Shown: piece by piece, positions 1-9,817 of the stretch
Layout of the letters: each line of letters begins with the position of its first letter
Position numbering within the stretch: position 1 is the first letter of the stretch
From: Paenibacillus sp. Marseille-Q4541
Lineage (GTDB): Bacteria; Bacillota; Bacilli; Paenibacillales; Paenibacillaceae
NCBI RefSeq assembly: GCF_018310695.1
Contig: NZ_JAGXCY010000003.1
Coordinates: 124,001 to 188,000 of the forward strand
DNA: 64,000 nucleotides
Direction of reading: 5' to 3'
Notes under the pieces: generated by a model
Databases searched by the model: none
The model's input: only the letters and a program-made list of their open reading frames with translations
What the model was told of the DNA's origin: nothing
Made by a program: the position numbers and the translations under genes

Positions 1-5
1 TTATA

Positions 6-2069
6 CTAAGGCTTAACTGGAAGTCCATTCGCTTCACGGATAAGCGAGAAATACTGATCTGCTCTTACCACCTCATATTCAGATCCGAGTGATTCTGCAA
101 TAGCGAGTACGTCTGAAGGCCTCATGCTCCATGCATTAATCCCTACGGAGATGAAGGTTGGTGAGTTGCCATCCCAGCTCTCTTTAAATTCTTTCAGTAT
201 GTCTTTTCCGTCTTGAACCGTCGCAACCCCACGAAGCATAGATACAGGCAGCGTACCATTAACAATTTCAACACCCATCTTATCTCCGGCACCCAAGAAG
301 AGACCTGGAACTTTTAGGTACTTTTCATAAGCTTCAGCAATAGATTCAGTAAGCGGTATATCCTTATCAAGTTCCCTATTTAGTACATAAGGGAAAGACA
401 TATTGGATTTCTTAAGATATGGATACGAGTCCTTCATGAAGTCTTTGATTGAGGTTTCTGGCCACACCTGCGGACTGAAGTACCCTGCTCCAGACGGACC
501 TGCGACAAGCTGGTCATTATCGGTAGCAGTGGACCAGTAATAGTTAAGGATCGCAGGGGCCGCATCATAAAGTAGTGGGCTGGAAGTCCAGTTAATTGGA
601 ACTTGACCGCGTGCCGGGTCCTCCCATAGATTGCGCATATGATTCTGATCATATTGTAAGTTGTCGCCTTCACCAAAGGTGAAAGTAACATAAATTTTAT
701 TGTTTAATTCAGGCGTAACTGGTTTCGCTTTTTGTTTCTCTTTCAACTTCGTGCCCGAGAATACAGTCATATTATGGAACCAGTCTGATGGTACAACATA
801 TACGCCATGCTTTGAGGTAATATCGATGCCGGCGACTTCACCTTCAAAGTCGTTAGCAAACCATCCTAAATACGGTGTCCCCTGATCCACCTCGGATAGT
901 ATTTTTTCAAATAGAGCCCTTTGTTCTGGTACATCGGTAGATAGCCAGAAAATCATTGCTTTATTGGCGATTGCGTAATCACGAAGGTATCCGTAAGGTT
1001 CTTTTTCTTCAGACGAAAAAGGTTTTACATTACTAGCTGACACGTTAAATTGATTACGCATATCTACGGATACAGTTAACTCTTTTGTGTCTGCTGGAGG
1101 CATGAATTCATACACAAAGTAGTTACCGTTATCTGCGAATCGATGATCACTTCCCGGTAAAAACTTGGAGTTCTGCCTGTCATAGAGATAGGATTCTTCT
1201 TCAGATGTGCCTGTTTTAAAATTGATAATATCCTTTCCATCAGCCTTCACGGTTATTTCGTGTACCGCAGGGCCCCAGCCATCTTGCGGGAATGCATCCT
1301 GAAAGCGAAGATAAACCGCCTCTGTACCTACAAGAGAACTGAGGTCAAGGTCATAGGTTTTACGATTGCTGCCATCCCGCACTTGTTCTTTTTCTATCGC
1401 CACTGTGCTGAATGAGTCAAAGTTATTTGGTGGCATGGGTATCGATGTGTTTGGACTTAATCCGACTAACATTCGTTTAGTCGTTTGGCTCCATAGATTC
1501 TCATACTGCCAAGTATATGCATCCAAGCGATCTTTAAATTTACCTTGTAAATCATCTAGCACTTTAAGGCGATAGGGTTTGGCAGTCAATTGTTTTGCCA
1601 GTTCAGGGCTTGCGACAACAGCATCTTTTAATCCGGCGAGGGTAGAGGCAACGTTGATGGAATCCGGTATTGCAGGATCGTATACGATGATGCCTTTTAC
1701 TTCTTTTGCATAGGCCTTAAAGACATCCATAACATTGTCATGAAGTTTGAAAGGAACCTCCAGATCCTGAATCCAAGGATCAACTTCATTTTGTTGTACA
1801 TAGATCCGTGGCTCCTCCCGGTTGACGATTCCTTGAAGTGAGGTCAGAAGCAGCTTAATGTCTCCTGATTCCTTGTAAACATTAGCAACATCTAAACGCT
1901 TTGGTTTTGCAAAAGTGGGAAGCTCTTGATCTTTAGGCCACTTTATGGAACTCTTATGCGATTTAGCTTCCGAAGAATCGGTTGCAGACGTTGCAGATAC
2001 GGTTGCCCCGAAGGATAGGGAAAGCGTACATACTAGAGCCATACTCAGGACAGTTAATTTTCGAATCAC
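6..2069 (-). CDS. Secreted GxGYxYP-domain protein (putative glycoside hydrolase)
   Basis: About 687 residues. An N-terminal signal peptide (basic start, hydrophobic stretch, ATVSATSA end) indicates export. The motif SGAGYFSPQVWP and the following region match the GxGYxYP family, found in polysaccharide-use loci and thought to be glycosidase-like but with little biochemistry. An inserted segment in the first half (NRKTYDLDLSSL to SVDMRNQFNVS) reads like a beta-sandwich carbohydrate-binding module. The frame stays open about 200 bases further upstream, but that stretch is AT-rich and unlike coding sequence. I chose the GTG at 2069, which sits 11 bases after AGGAG; a GTG at 2078 lies only 2 bases after it. 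The gene is alone on its strand here, and its partner genes may lie before the window. Family call fairly sure, activity unknown. Confidence 0.75.
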   Translation of the reverse strand: MIRKLTVLSMALVCTLSLSFGATVSATSATDSSEAKSHKSSIKWPKDQELPTFAKPKRLDVANVYKESGDIKLLLTSLQGIVNREEPRIYVQQNEVDPWIQDLEVPFKLHDNVMDVFKAYAKEVKGIIVYDPAIPDSINVASTLAGLKDAVVASPELAKQLTAKPYRLKVLDDLQGKFKDRLDAYTWQYENLWSQTTKRMLVGLSPNTSIPMPPNNFDSFSTVAIEKEQVRDGSNRKTYDLDLSSLVGTEAVYLRFQDAFPQDGWGPAVHEITVKADGKDIINFKTGTSEEESYLYDRQNSKFLPGSDHRFADNGNYFVYEFMPPADTKELTVSVDMRNQFNVSASNVKPFSSEEKEPYGYLRDYAIANKAMIFWLSTDVPEQRALFEKILSEVDQGTPYLGWFANDFEGEVAGIDITSKHGVYVVPSDWFHNMTVFSGTKLKEKQKAKPVTPELNNKIYVTFTFGEGDNLQYDQNHMRNLWEDPARGQVPINWTSSPLLYDAAPAILNYYWSTATDNDQLVAGPSGAGYFSPQVWPETSIKDFMKDSYPYLKKSNMSFPYVLNRELDKDIPLTESIAEAYEKYLKVPGLFLGAGDKMGVEIVNGTLPVSMLRGVATVQDGKDILKEFKESWDGNSPTFISVGINAWSMRPSDVLAIAESLGSEYEVVRADQYFSLIREANGLPVKP

Positions 2070-2515
2070 AGATTTCACATCTCCTTTTAAAATGGTGTAT
2101 TGGCAAAACAGTATGCGCTTACAAATCACCTCCTTACGAATGTGTTGTAATTTATGTATCGCAATTTCCAGTTCGCGTTTATTCCATAAACCATATTTAT
2201 TATATTTATATATACATTTCAATAGCTTCGACAAAAGCATATAAAAGAATATATTTTGTTTGTTTTTCATTCAAAAAACTACATTAAAATATGACACTAT
2301 TAGTGTTTTATCGCGCTAGATAAACTGAAGGAATCCTATTTTAGAGGTGTCGGTTGATGAAAAATTTCGAGTGATTAATTATATTGAATATATATTGATT
2401 ATCGAGGAAGATCATATTTTCAGAAAACATTTAAGTATAACTATTATTTACCTTGAGTATTAAACTACATAAGGTAATCTAGAAATGATATTTATAAGAA
2501 GAGTAGGTGAAATTA
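2070..2515. other. Intergenic region between divergent genes
   Basis: AT-rich spacer of about 450 bases that must carry the promoters of the secreted GxGYxYP gene (minus) and the GNAT gene (plus). I see no convincing gene, RNA or strong dyad in it, apart from a weak ACACT/AGTGT repeat near 2290. Confidence 0.5.
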
Positions 2516-3421
2516 ATGATTTTTCATGAGGGATTAGAGCCTGGAATTGAACTTGTTTGCAATTATAAAGATAACAAAGCTTACAGAGATTGTTTTCATC
2601 AATTAACGAACCTCGTTTTTGGCATAGATTTTGAAGATTGGTACCAGAAGGGATTTTGGGATGACCGTTACATTTGTTATTCATTGGTTAAGGATAATGT
2701 AATCTTGTCTAATGTTTCTGTTAGTAAAATGGATTTGGTGATTAATGGGTCCAGCAAAAGAGCGATTCAGATTGGGACGGTTATTACTCATCCAGAATTT
2801 AGAGGGAGAGGGCTTTCAAGCGCTTTGATACGGCATGTCCTACATATGTACGAGCAAGAATGCGATATATTTTTCTTGTTTGCTAATCACACTGCGATTG
2901 ATTTTTATCCAAGGTTTAATTTTGAAGCTGCTCCTGAATCACAATTTAAACTAGAGTTTCTTCCTACTTCGGGAAATAAGAATACCTTACGCAAACTCGA
3001 TTGTTCTAAAAGAGAAGACCTAGAATGGATCAAACAAATGGTTTTGTCCCGTAAACCAATTTCGCAACACTTCGGTGTCAGCAATAACCAGGGACTCTTT
3101 ATGTTCTACGCATTAAATGTATTTTCCGAATCCATATATTACTCTCAAGAGGACAAAGCGATAATTGTTTTTCAACAAGAAGGTCAAACATTACATTTAT
3201 ATGATGTAGTGAGTGAACGTGAAGTTAATTTACAAAATATCCTGTCTCGTATTTCGAATGAGCAAACAGAAACAATACACTTTCATTTCACACCGGATCA
3301 ATTCATTGAGAAAGTAGAACATAGCTCGTTAGATAATCATGAAGATGTGCTGTTTATTAAGGCTAACTTTATGTTAGAAAAGAATTCGAAATTCCGTATA
3401 CCTGTATTAGCACATGCTTAG
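2516..3421 (+). CDS. GNAT-family N-acetyltransferase
   Basis: About 301 residues. The acetyl-CoA binding core is visible as IGTVITHPEFRGRGLSSALI (roughly residues 85-105; the R/Q-x-x-G-x-G/A motif reads RGRGLS), followed by an FYPRFNFE segment typical of the last strand of the fold. The C-terminal half is an extra domain, as in two-domain GNAT proteins. The ATG at 2516 follows AGGTGA by 5-7 bases; a GTG at 2509 would overlap that ribosome site. It stands alone, and its acceptor substrate cannot be told from context. Confidence 0.75.
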   Translation: MIFHEGLEPGIELVCNYKDNKAYRDCFHQLTNLVFGIDFEDWYQKGFWDDRYICYSLVKDNVILSNVSVSKMDLVINGSSKRAIQIGTVITHPEFRGRGLSSALIRHVLHMYEQECDIFFLFANHTAIDFYPRFNFEAAPESQFKLEFLPTSGNKNTLRKLDCSKREDLEWIKQMVLSRKPISQHFGVSNNQGLFMFYALNVFSESIYYSQEDKAIIVFQQEGQTLHLYDVVSEREVNLQNILSRISNEQTETIHFHFTPDQFIEKVEHSSLDNHEDVLFIKANFMLEKNSKFRIPVLAHA

Positions 3422-3574
3422 TATTATCATTGATGTAAAATGTGGGAAAGGCTTGTTTTGGGATTCGTTTTGAATAGAATGTGTTAAATGTTTGTTGTAG
3501 AGGTATACAAATAATATAGATCTGATCGAGTTATTGGACTAGATTAAGTACTTAGAGAAAGAAGGAGTTCTACA

Positions 3575-4462
3575 ATGAATACAGAGCAATTAAAACGAAT
3601 GGAAACAGGAAAAGGATTTATTGCCGCACTGGATCAGAGTGGAGGAAGTACGCCAAAAGCGCTGCTCCAATATGGTGTACAGGAAGATCGTTACAGCAAT
3701 GAGGAAGAAATGTATACATTAGTTCACGAGATGAGAACACGGATCATTAAAAGTCCAGCATTTAGTTCTGAATACATTCTAGGAGCTATTTTGTTTGAAA
3801 ATACGATGGATCGCAAGATTGATGGACAGTTCACTGGTGAATATTTGTGGGAACAGAAAGGAATCGTTCCTTTTCTCAAGATTGATAAAGGACTGGCAGA
3901 CCTTCAAAATGGTGTTCAAGTCATGAAACCTATGCCAGAACTAGATAGTTTGCTCAATCGCGCGAATGAAAAGGGTATATTTGGTACCAAGATGCGCTCC
4001 GTTATTAAGGAGGCAAATCCTGAGGGAATTAAACGAGTGGTAGAGCAACAATTCGAAGTTGGAAAGCAGATTTTTGCGAAAGGTCTCATGCCGATCATCG
4101 AGCCTGAAGTGGATATTTATAGTAGGGATAAACAACAATCAGAACAAATACTGAAAGAGGAGCTGCATAAGCATCTGTCTGCACTTGATGAAAATGTAAA
4201 AGTAATGCTTAAGCTCTCACTACCTACGAAAGATGATTTCTATAAAGATTTAGTAGATCATCCTCATGTGATAAGAGTCGTTGCTCTATCTGGAGGTTAT
4301 GAACGTGATGAAGCGAACGAAAAGTTAGCACGCAACCATGGAATTATTGCCAGCTTCTCCCGCGCTCTGGCAGAAAGCTTGGTTGCTCAGCAAACAGATC
4401 AAGATTTCAACAAACTTTTATCGAGTTCCGTGGAATCCATCTATAAAGCTTCTTTGACGTAA
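3575..4462 (+). CDS. fda: Class I fructose-bisphosphate aldolase
   Basis: 295 residues, the normal length for the short class I aldolases of Gram-positive bacteria (Staphylococcus FdaB type). It cleaves fructose 1,6-bisphosphate to glyceraldehyde 3-phosphate and dihydroxyacetone phosphate through a Schiff base. The N-terminal [17 protein letters not shown] block and MPIIEPEVD (about 172-180) are family hallmarks. Lys213 in KVMLKLSLP is the expected Schiff-base lysine. A GAAGGAG ribosome site precedes the ATG. It is a single-gene unit with its own terminator at 4552. It probably serves glycolysis or gluconeogenesis on sugars from the surrounding loci, but no neighbour requires it. Confidence 0.93.
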   Translation: MNTEQLKRMETGKGFIAALDQSGGSTPKALLQYGVQEDRYSNEEEMYTLVHEMRTRIIKSPAFSSEYILGAILFENTMDRKIDGQFTGEYLWEQKGIVPFLKIDKGLADLQNGVQVMKPMPELDSLLNRANEKGIFGTKMRSVIKEANPEGIKRVVEQQFEVGKQIFAKGLMPIIEPEVDIYSRDKQQSEQILKEELHKHLSALDENVKVMLKLSLPTKDDFYKDLVDHPHVIRVVALSGGYERDEANEKLARNHGIIASFSRALAESLVAQQTDQDFNKLLSSSVESIYKASLT

Positions 4463-4551
4463 GGAGCATAGAATCGTTTCCTGATGTAAACGTGACTGAA
4501 AATAGGTCGTATAACTTTAACATATTGGGTCAAAATTGATTGTTTCATCTC

Positions 4552-4583
4552 AAAAGCAACCTCGAAAGGGAGGTTGCTTTTTT
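4552..4583 (+). terminator. Rho-independent terminator after the aldolase gene
   Basis: AAAGCAACCTC and GAGGTTGCTTT form an 11-bp stem around a short loop, followed by a T run. Confidence 0.85.
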
Positions 4584-4713
4584 GTTTTATAAAGAACCCG
4601 TAAAAAAATAGCTATAGGAATCACGACAACCTTAAAAGTAGTGTTTTTGCTCTGGTGTATCATCGGATAGCCATGTAGAGTAGGTGATATGATTAGATAG
4701 AGGTGATAATTTC

Positions 4714-4945
4714 GTGCAAACCACGGGTATAACATTGTTGAAAATTTGGGAAGATGATGGTTCTCATATGATTCAAAAGGGCATATCGGTCTAGAAATCA
4801 TTATCGATAATAAACTCGATATCCCTGAAAAAATGCGTGCCCAATCATGTATATTACGGAGATCAATCAGCTTGATGATTTAATAAGCCAATTAAAAAAT
4901 CTGATAAAAGGCAGAATTATATTAGTTAAGGGAGTGATACACTAA
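4714..4945 (+). pseudogene. Possible decayed small gene
   Basis: A GTG after AGAGGTGATAATTTC opens a reading frame (VQTTGITLLKIWEDDGSHMI) that stops after about 26 codons. A second frame then reads sensibly (GHIGLEIIIDNKLDIPEKMR), and a third gives TEINQLDDLISQLKNLIKG before a TAA at 4943. Three consecutive protein-like pieces in shifting frames suggest a small gene of about 75 codons broken by indels. I do not recognise the family. The rest of the 4584-5037 gap shows nothing else clear. Confidence 0.35.
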
Positions 4946-5037
4946 ATTGATTACGAATCTATAGATATGCAACTTAATATAGTAGTGATAGTATAAAGTG
5001 AGCATAAATAGAAAATTTCAGAAAATAGGAGAGAATT

Positions 5038-6246
5038 ATGCAAACCTCGTTTTCAACACATCAAAACGTTCCGAAAAATGACCGCTTCCCGGTCGCCTTG
5101 ATCTGTCTGACGATAGGTGCCTTTGCTATCGGAATGACAGAATTTGTAATTATGGGGATCCTGCCCAATGTTGCAAGTGATCTAAACGTTACTATTCCAC
5201 AGGCAGGACAATTAATTACCGGTTATGCTCTCGGCGTAGCGATCGGAGCGCCCGTGCTAACGATGCTCACAAATCGAATTGCACAAAAACCTTTGCTTTG
5301 TATGTTAATGGCTATCTTTATTATAGGTAATCTAGTTGGCGCGATAGCTCCTACATACGGACTGTTAATGGGTTCACGGTTGGTGACCGCACTAGCACAT
5401 GGCACATTTCTTGGCACAGGTTCACTGATCGCTACTCAACTAGTACGACCTGAAAAGCGTGCGGGTGCTGTATCCATGGTATTAGCAGGTTTGACGATTT
5501 CTAACATTATCGGCGTCCCATTTGGTACACTCATCGGTCAAAATATGGGATGGCGTGCTTCTTTTGTCGCGATTACGATTATGGGAATTATCTCACTCAT
5601 TGGCATCATTTTTTTAATTCCAAAGATTGAACAATCTGCTCCAACTAGCTTATACAAAGAAGTCCGCAGTTTGTTTAATCCACAGGTACTACTTGTACTG
5701 GCCACTGGAGCATTTGGAGCTTGTAGTATGTTTACCGTCTTTACATACATTACACCTTTATTAACAGATATTACTGGATTTCAGGAGCAGAGTGTGACCT
5801 GGATTCTAGTCATGTACGGGATCGGAGTTACACTAGGTAATATTATTGGTGGACGTTTAGCAGATTGGAAGCTAATGCCATCGATGATCGCTATCTTTAG
5901 TATCTTAGCCGCATTACTGTTCGTACTGTCTGGAGTTTTACATTCCCCGTCACTTACGTTGATCTGTGTCTTTTTATGGGGAGCTGCCGCATTTGGCATT
6001 ATGCCAGGGATTCAACTTCGTATTATGAACCTTGCTCACGAAGCTCCCCGTCTTGCTGCGACCTCGAGTCACTCAGCTCTCAACATAGGTAATGCAGCGG
6101 GTGCTTTTATCGGTGGTTTAGTTATCACTCATGCCGGTCTGGTATATGTTCCCATGATAGGGGGACTGATGGCCGCTGTAGGAATAGGTGGAGCAATACT
6201 AAGTTATTATAATGTTGAAAAAAGAAAAACAGCCGCCGCAAAATAA
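5038..6246 (+). CDS. MFS exporter, DHA1 family (AraJ/PbuE-like)
   Basis: 402 residues with 12 predicted membrane segments. GMTEFVIMGILPNVASDL near residue 32 is characteristic of DHA1 proton-coupled drug or metabolite exporters of the AraJ/PbuE type, and RPEKRAGAVSMVLAG around residue 140 is the motif before helix 5. A GGAGAGAATT ribosome site precedes the ATG. It is a single-gene unit closed by a strong terminator. The substrate (sugar, purine, drug) cannot be read from the sequence. Confidence 0.85.
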   Translation: MQTSFSTHQNVPKNDRFPVALICLTIGAFAIGMTEFVIMGILPNVASDLNVTIPQAGQLITGYALGVAIGAPVLTMLTNRIAQKPLLCMLMAIFIIGNLVGAIAPTYGLLMGSRLVTALAHGTFLGTGSLIATQLVRPEKRAGAVSMVLAGLTISNIIGVPFGTLIGQNMGWRASFVAITIMGIISLIGIIFLIPKIEQSAPTSLYKEVRSLFNPQVLLVLATGAFGACSMFTVFTYITPLLTDITGFQEQSVTWILVMYGIGVTLGNIIGGRLADWKLMPSMIAIFSILAALLFVLSGVLHSPSLTLICVFLWGAAAFGIMPGIQLRIMNLAHEAPRLAATSSHSALNIGNAAGAFIGGLVITHAGLVYVPMIGGLMAAVGIGGAILSYYNVEKRKTAAAK

Positions 6247-6270
6247 ATGGCAGTTCAACAAAAGAAAATA

Positions 6271-6309
6271 AATAAGAACCCAAACAAGTAGTTGTTTGGG
6301 TTCTTATTT
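6271..6309. terminator. Bidirectional terminator between convergent genes
   Basis: AATAAGAACCCAAACA pairs perfectly with TGTTTGGGTTCTTATT across a short loop. It lies between the MFS gene (plus) and the AraC regulator (minus), with AT-rich flanks on both sides. Confidence 0.85.
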
Positions 6310-6330
6310 GTGTACATGCCAATGTTATTT

Positions 6331-8676
6331 TCAAGCTAAATCGGCCGGCAACTGGATCTCTTTCTCTATGTGTTTTTCCCGAAATTGTCCCGGTGTCATG
6401 CCCTCGGCTTTTTTAAATAAACGAATTAAGTAGGAAGGCTGATATTGAAGAGTTGCTGCGATTTCATTAATCTTCAAGTCTGTAGATACGAGCATTTCTT
6501 TGCATTTTTCAATTCGTAGCGACGTTAAGTAATCAATATAATTGATGCCTTTCATTTGTTTGAAAGCCCGGCTTAATTTAAATGGCTTAATGTTATATTG
6601 ATCCGCGTAGACCTCCAGAGAGATATCATGGATTAGATCTTTCTTCATTTGTTCTGCCACTTGCTCAACAATTTTCCATGTTTCGTAATCGGCACCGGAA
6701 GATATACTGCGGATAAAAGGAACAATGACTGATTCTGAACACCATCGTTCCATTTTCTCGGGATGATGAATCGACATCAGTTCTTCATATAAGCAGCGAC
6801 TTCCATATACTCGCTCCGAAGTTAAACCTAACCGGAACAGCGCATCATAGATGCTCCCTAGCAGCTTGAGCATTCCATTTTGAACATGCATTTGTGTATT
6901 ATATTTCCTCACAAGTTCGTCCACGAATCGGCCCACGTTCTCAACCGCTGAATCCTCTAGCCCCATCCGCATGGAATGAATGATGTCTTGTTCAATTTCA
7001 AGAGGAAAATCAACATGTTCCCCTCCATCAGGTAAAATTTCTTCAATATCCAGTACATTTGCTTGCTCGTGTAAACCGCGAAGTCTAAGAATGCTTTCGG
7101 TTTCTTCAAATAGTTTTGGCAGCTCTTGAATGGATGAGGATTGCTTACTTACGGCTACCGCAATATTTACTTTTAATAAATCTCTAACGGTATAAGCGAT
7201 TTTACCGGCTAGTGAAATAAGAATGTTTTTCGTATGCTCAACTGGCATGCTGGAATCAAAAACAAGCAGGACACCAAGTGTTGAATTCTGAAAGTTAATG
7301 GTGTGTGTGAGTTTAGCCTCAGGCTGACATAATTCTTGAATAACGTTAAATGCACTGTAATCAATCAAATGATTTTCGTGTTTAAATTGCTTCTTTTCCA
7401 GCTTGTCTCTTTCGTACAGCCTCACGATGAGAAGAGCGAACCTTTCTCCTTCAATATCCCACTCCATGAGACGAAACTTATCGACGATCTCCTCCTCAGA
7501 GAAAAAAACGAATTTATTATAGAACAGTTGAAGCAGCATGCCTTCCCGTATCACGGGCATTGAACTATGCAATCGATTTTGCAGATTTTTGCTTTCAAGC
7601 ATTTGATAATTCCACTGGTGCTCTATAAAGGAGATTTCATTCATACGTTCAACTTCTAATCCTTTAGCAGACCGAACAAGTTCAACAAGCCGGCGAATCG
7701 GCACGTACATTCTTTGTGAAGCAAACCATGATAGAACCAAGGCAAGTGCGATACCAATTAAGCTTATTGTGACGATGGTAGTTGACATGGACGTTACAGA
7801 TTCGGTCATTCGGGACAAGGGAGTAGCAGATACGTAAGTCCATTGTTTTCCAAAATGTAATATACGGTCGTAAGAAACAAGATAGCTGTTCCCTTGCCAA
7901 TGATGCGTAAAAGAATCATGTGACGCGTCTAACGGAAGGATACTCTTCAACATATCTTCTTGTAGTCCAGCGTCTCCGTCTTTATCAGCTGCGAATATGA
8001 GTCCTTTGTCGTCCATGATGAAAGCATTTCCCCCCTTCCAACCAAGCTGAGGAATAAAATCATTTAATATTGGTGGATTGAGGTAGATCATGAATGCTCC
8101 ATAAGTTTCGCGGCTGTTCTCCGCATATAGTTTCGTTATTATTCCTTTATATGTTTTGTTTGAATGACTAACCTTCGGCATAGCATCTACCCAGACGATT
8201 TGTGAGTCGCTTTTCATTACAGCATCAAGTAATTTCGCATTGTCATCATCAAATAAATCCCGAACTCCCCAATAATCGCTAATGACTTTGTCTGGTTCTT
8301 TTAAATAAAGAGCAACGGTAAAAACATAGGGATTATCCATTTTATTAAAAGATAAGGTCTGAAACAATTCCCGTGTTTCTTGAAACTGCTGAATATAATC
8401 CATCTCTCCAAGATTTGCTTCAAATCCCGGTCGTAAAGCTAATTGACCAGAAAAGTGTTCTAATGATGAAAAATAATTGTTTGCTTTCTCAATCGACAGA
8501 TTCATATGGGATTGATGCGTATCATTCATCTCTCGCTTGATGGAATCACTCCCGAAATAGTAGATTCCTACACCGATCAAAAAGGAAGGTACACAAGCAA
8601 TCAGAAGAACCAAAGCGAGGTTTCTTCTATACAAAGATCCTTTAAGAAAGTTGGAGTAGAGACTTGTCAGCTTCAA
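6331..8676 (-). CDS. Membrane-bound AraC-family regulator (YesS-like)
   Basis: 781 residues. A first membrane helix (NLALVLLIACVPSFLIGVGIY, about 18-38) is followed by an extracytoplasmic sensor region of about 250 residues, a second helix (VTISLIGIALALVLSWF, about 302-318), a cytoplasmic linker, and a C-terminal double helix-turn-helix of AraC type (ISLEVYADQYNIKPFKLSRAF to TPGQFREKHIE). The TTG start at 8676 lies 8 bases after AAAGGGG. Proteins of this shape sit beside LplB/LplC/LplA-type transporters in Paenibacillus-like genomes and activate them in response to an extracellular glycan or its binding protein. It is divergent from lplB, which supports that role here. Confidence 0.88.
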   Translation of the reverse strand: MKLTSLYSNFLKGSLYRRNLALVLLIACVPSFLIGVGIYYFGSDSIKREMNDTHQSHMNLSIEKANNYFSSLEHFSGQLALRPGFEANLGEMDYIQQFQETRELFQTLSFNKMDNPYVFTVALYLKEPDKVISDYWGVRDLFDDDNAKLLDAVMKSDSQIVWVDAMPKVSHSNKTYKGIITKLYAENSRETYGAFMIYLNPPILNDFIPQLGWKGGNAFIMDDKGLIFAADKDGDAGLQEDMLKSILPLDASHDSFTHHWQGNSYLVSYDRILHFGKQWTYVSATPLSRMTESVTSMSTTIVTISLIGIALALVLSWFASQRMYVPIRRLVELVRSAKGLEVERMNEISFIEHQWNYQMLESKNLQNRLHSSMPVIREGMLLQLFYNKFVFFSEEEIVDKFRLMEWDIEGERFALLIVRLYERDKLEKKQFKHENHLIDYSAFNVIQELCQPEAKLTHTINFQNSTLGVLLVFDSSMPVEHTKNILISLAGKIAYTVRDLLKVNIAVAVSKQSSSIQELPKLFEETESILRLRGLHEQANVLDIEEILPDGGEHVDFPLEIEQDIIHSMRMGLEDSAVENVGRFVDELVRKYNTQMHVQNGMLKLLGSIYDALFRLGLTSERVYGSRCLYEELMSIHHPEKMERWCSESVIVPFIRSISSGADYETWKIVEQVAEQMKKDLIHDISLEVYADQYNIKPFKLSRAFKQMKGINYIDYLTSLRIEKCKEMLVSTDLKINEIAATLQYQPSYLIRLFKKAEGMTPGQFREKHIEKEIQLPADLA

Positions 8677-8730
8677 GTTCGTCGCCCCTTTGTCATTTCT
8701 ATTTTTTATAATATTTATTTTATATGGTAA

Positions 8731-8752
8731 ATCCTATCATATCTGATAGGAT
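8731..8752. promoter_or_regulatory. Inverted repeat in the divergent AraC/lplB region
   Basis: ATCCTATCA and TGATAGGAT form perfect 9-bp arms around TATC, 55 bases upstream of the AraC regulator start and about 120 upstream of lplB. The position suits an operator, or a hairpin in the leader of lplB. The binding protein is unknown; AraC regulators more often use direct repeats. Confidence 0.4.
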
Positions 8753-8870
8753 AGCTTACACACAATGGGTTGCAAAATATTATTATTGCTGGAAATCTCA
8801 AATACTGCGTACGATAAGCGTATTCATTTGCGAAAAAAAGTCAGTAAATCTAACAAGGAGGGTCCATCCT

Positions 8871-9791
8871 ATGAAACATTCAGCGTTCCGCCAAATGTGT
8901 CTAGATGTAGCTAGAGACAAGTATTTGTATTTGCTTGCGCTACCAGGAATCTTGTACTTTCTCATATTTAAGTACATTCCGGTAGGCGGACTTGTCATTG
9001 CATTTCAAAATTATTTTCCTTATGTCGGGATTTTGAAAAGTGAATGGGTCGGCTTTGAGCACTTCCAACGGTTTTTTACGAACGACGATTTTATGATGCT
9101 ATTTCGTAACACAATGATGATCAGCTTGATGAATATCGTATTTTTCTTTCCGCTGCCCATTATTCTTTCTTTAATGTTGAACGAGCTAAGAAGCATGGCG
9201 TTCAAGCGCATTGTACAAACAGTTGTATATATACCTCACTTTCTATCATGGGTTTTGATATCGGGCCTAACTTATTTGATGCTGTCCCAATCTGAAGGCT
9301 TGGTGAACAAAATCATTGAAAAAATGGGAGGGACGACGGTTGGATTTTTAACGAATCCGGATTATTTTTGGGGAATGTTGACCGCTCAAGTGATGTGGAA
9401 AGAAACAGGTTGGGGGACGATTATATTTCTTGCGGCAATCGCTGGAGTGAATCCGCAACTTTATGAAGCAGCTGTTATGGATGGAGCAGGAAGATTCCGT
9501 AAGATGTGGCACATCACCTTGCCCGCGATTCGCAACGTAATCGTCATCCTCTTTATTTTAAGAATGGGATCTGTACTCGATGTTGGATTTGAACAGGTAT
9601 ATCTGATGATGAATGGGGCAGTCTCTGATGTCGCAGATGTATTTGATACCTATGTATTCCGAAACGGTGTACAGCAAGGTCAGTTTAGCTATAGTACGGC
9701 AATCGGATTGTTTAAATCCGTTGTTGGCATTGTGCTCGTCATGGCAGCCAATAAAATCGCGAAAAAGTTCGGAGAAGAAGGGGTTTACTAG
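8871..9791 (+). CDS. lplB: ABC sugar transporter permease, LplB/YtcP-partner family
   Basis: 306 residues, six membrane segments. The EAA loop that contacts the ATPase is clear: YEAAVMDGAGRFRKMWHITL. The start ATG at 8871 follows AAGGAGG by 8 bases; the longer open frame upstream covers the regulatory region and is not used. It forms an import complex with the permease at 9818 and the lipoprotein at 10736. No ATPase gene is present, as usual for these systems, which share an MsmX-type ATPase encoded elsewhere. Confidence 0.92.
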   Translation: MKHSAFRQMCLDVARDKYLYLLALPGILYFLIFKYIPVGGLVIAFQNYFPYVGILKSEWVGFEHFQRFFTNDDFMMLFRNTMMISLMNIVFFFPLPIILSLMLNELRSMAFKRIVQTVVYIPHFLSWVLISGLTYLMLSQSEGLVNKIIEKMGGTTVGFLTNPDYFWGMLTAQVMWKETGWGTIIFLAAIAGVNPQLYEAAVMDGAGRFRKMWHITLPAIRNVIVILFILRMGSVLDVGFEQVYLMMNGAVSDVADVFDTYVFRNGVQQGQFSYSTAIGLFKSVVGIVLVMAANKIAKKFGEEGVY

Positions 9792-9817
9792 AAAATAGAT
9801 GAGGAGGTGACTATGGT

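Noticed and set aside
2070..2270. N-terminal extension of the secreted GxGYxYP protein
   Set aside because: The extension has no good ribosome site, is AT-rich and would bury the signal peptide about 65 residues inside the protein.
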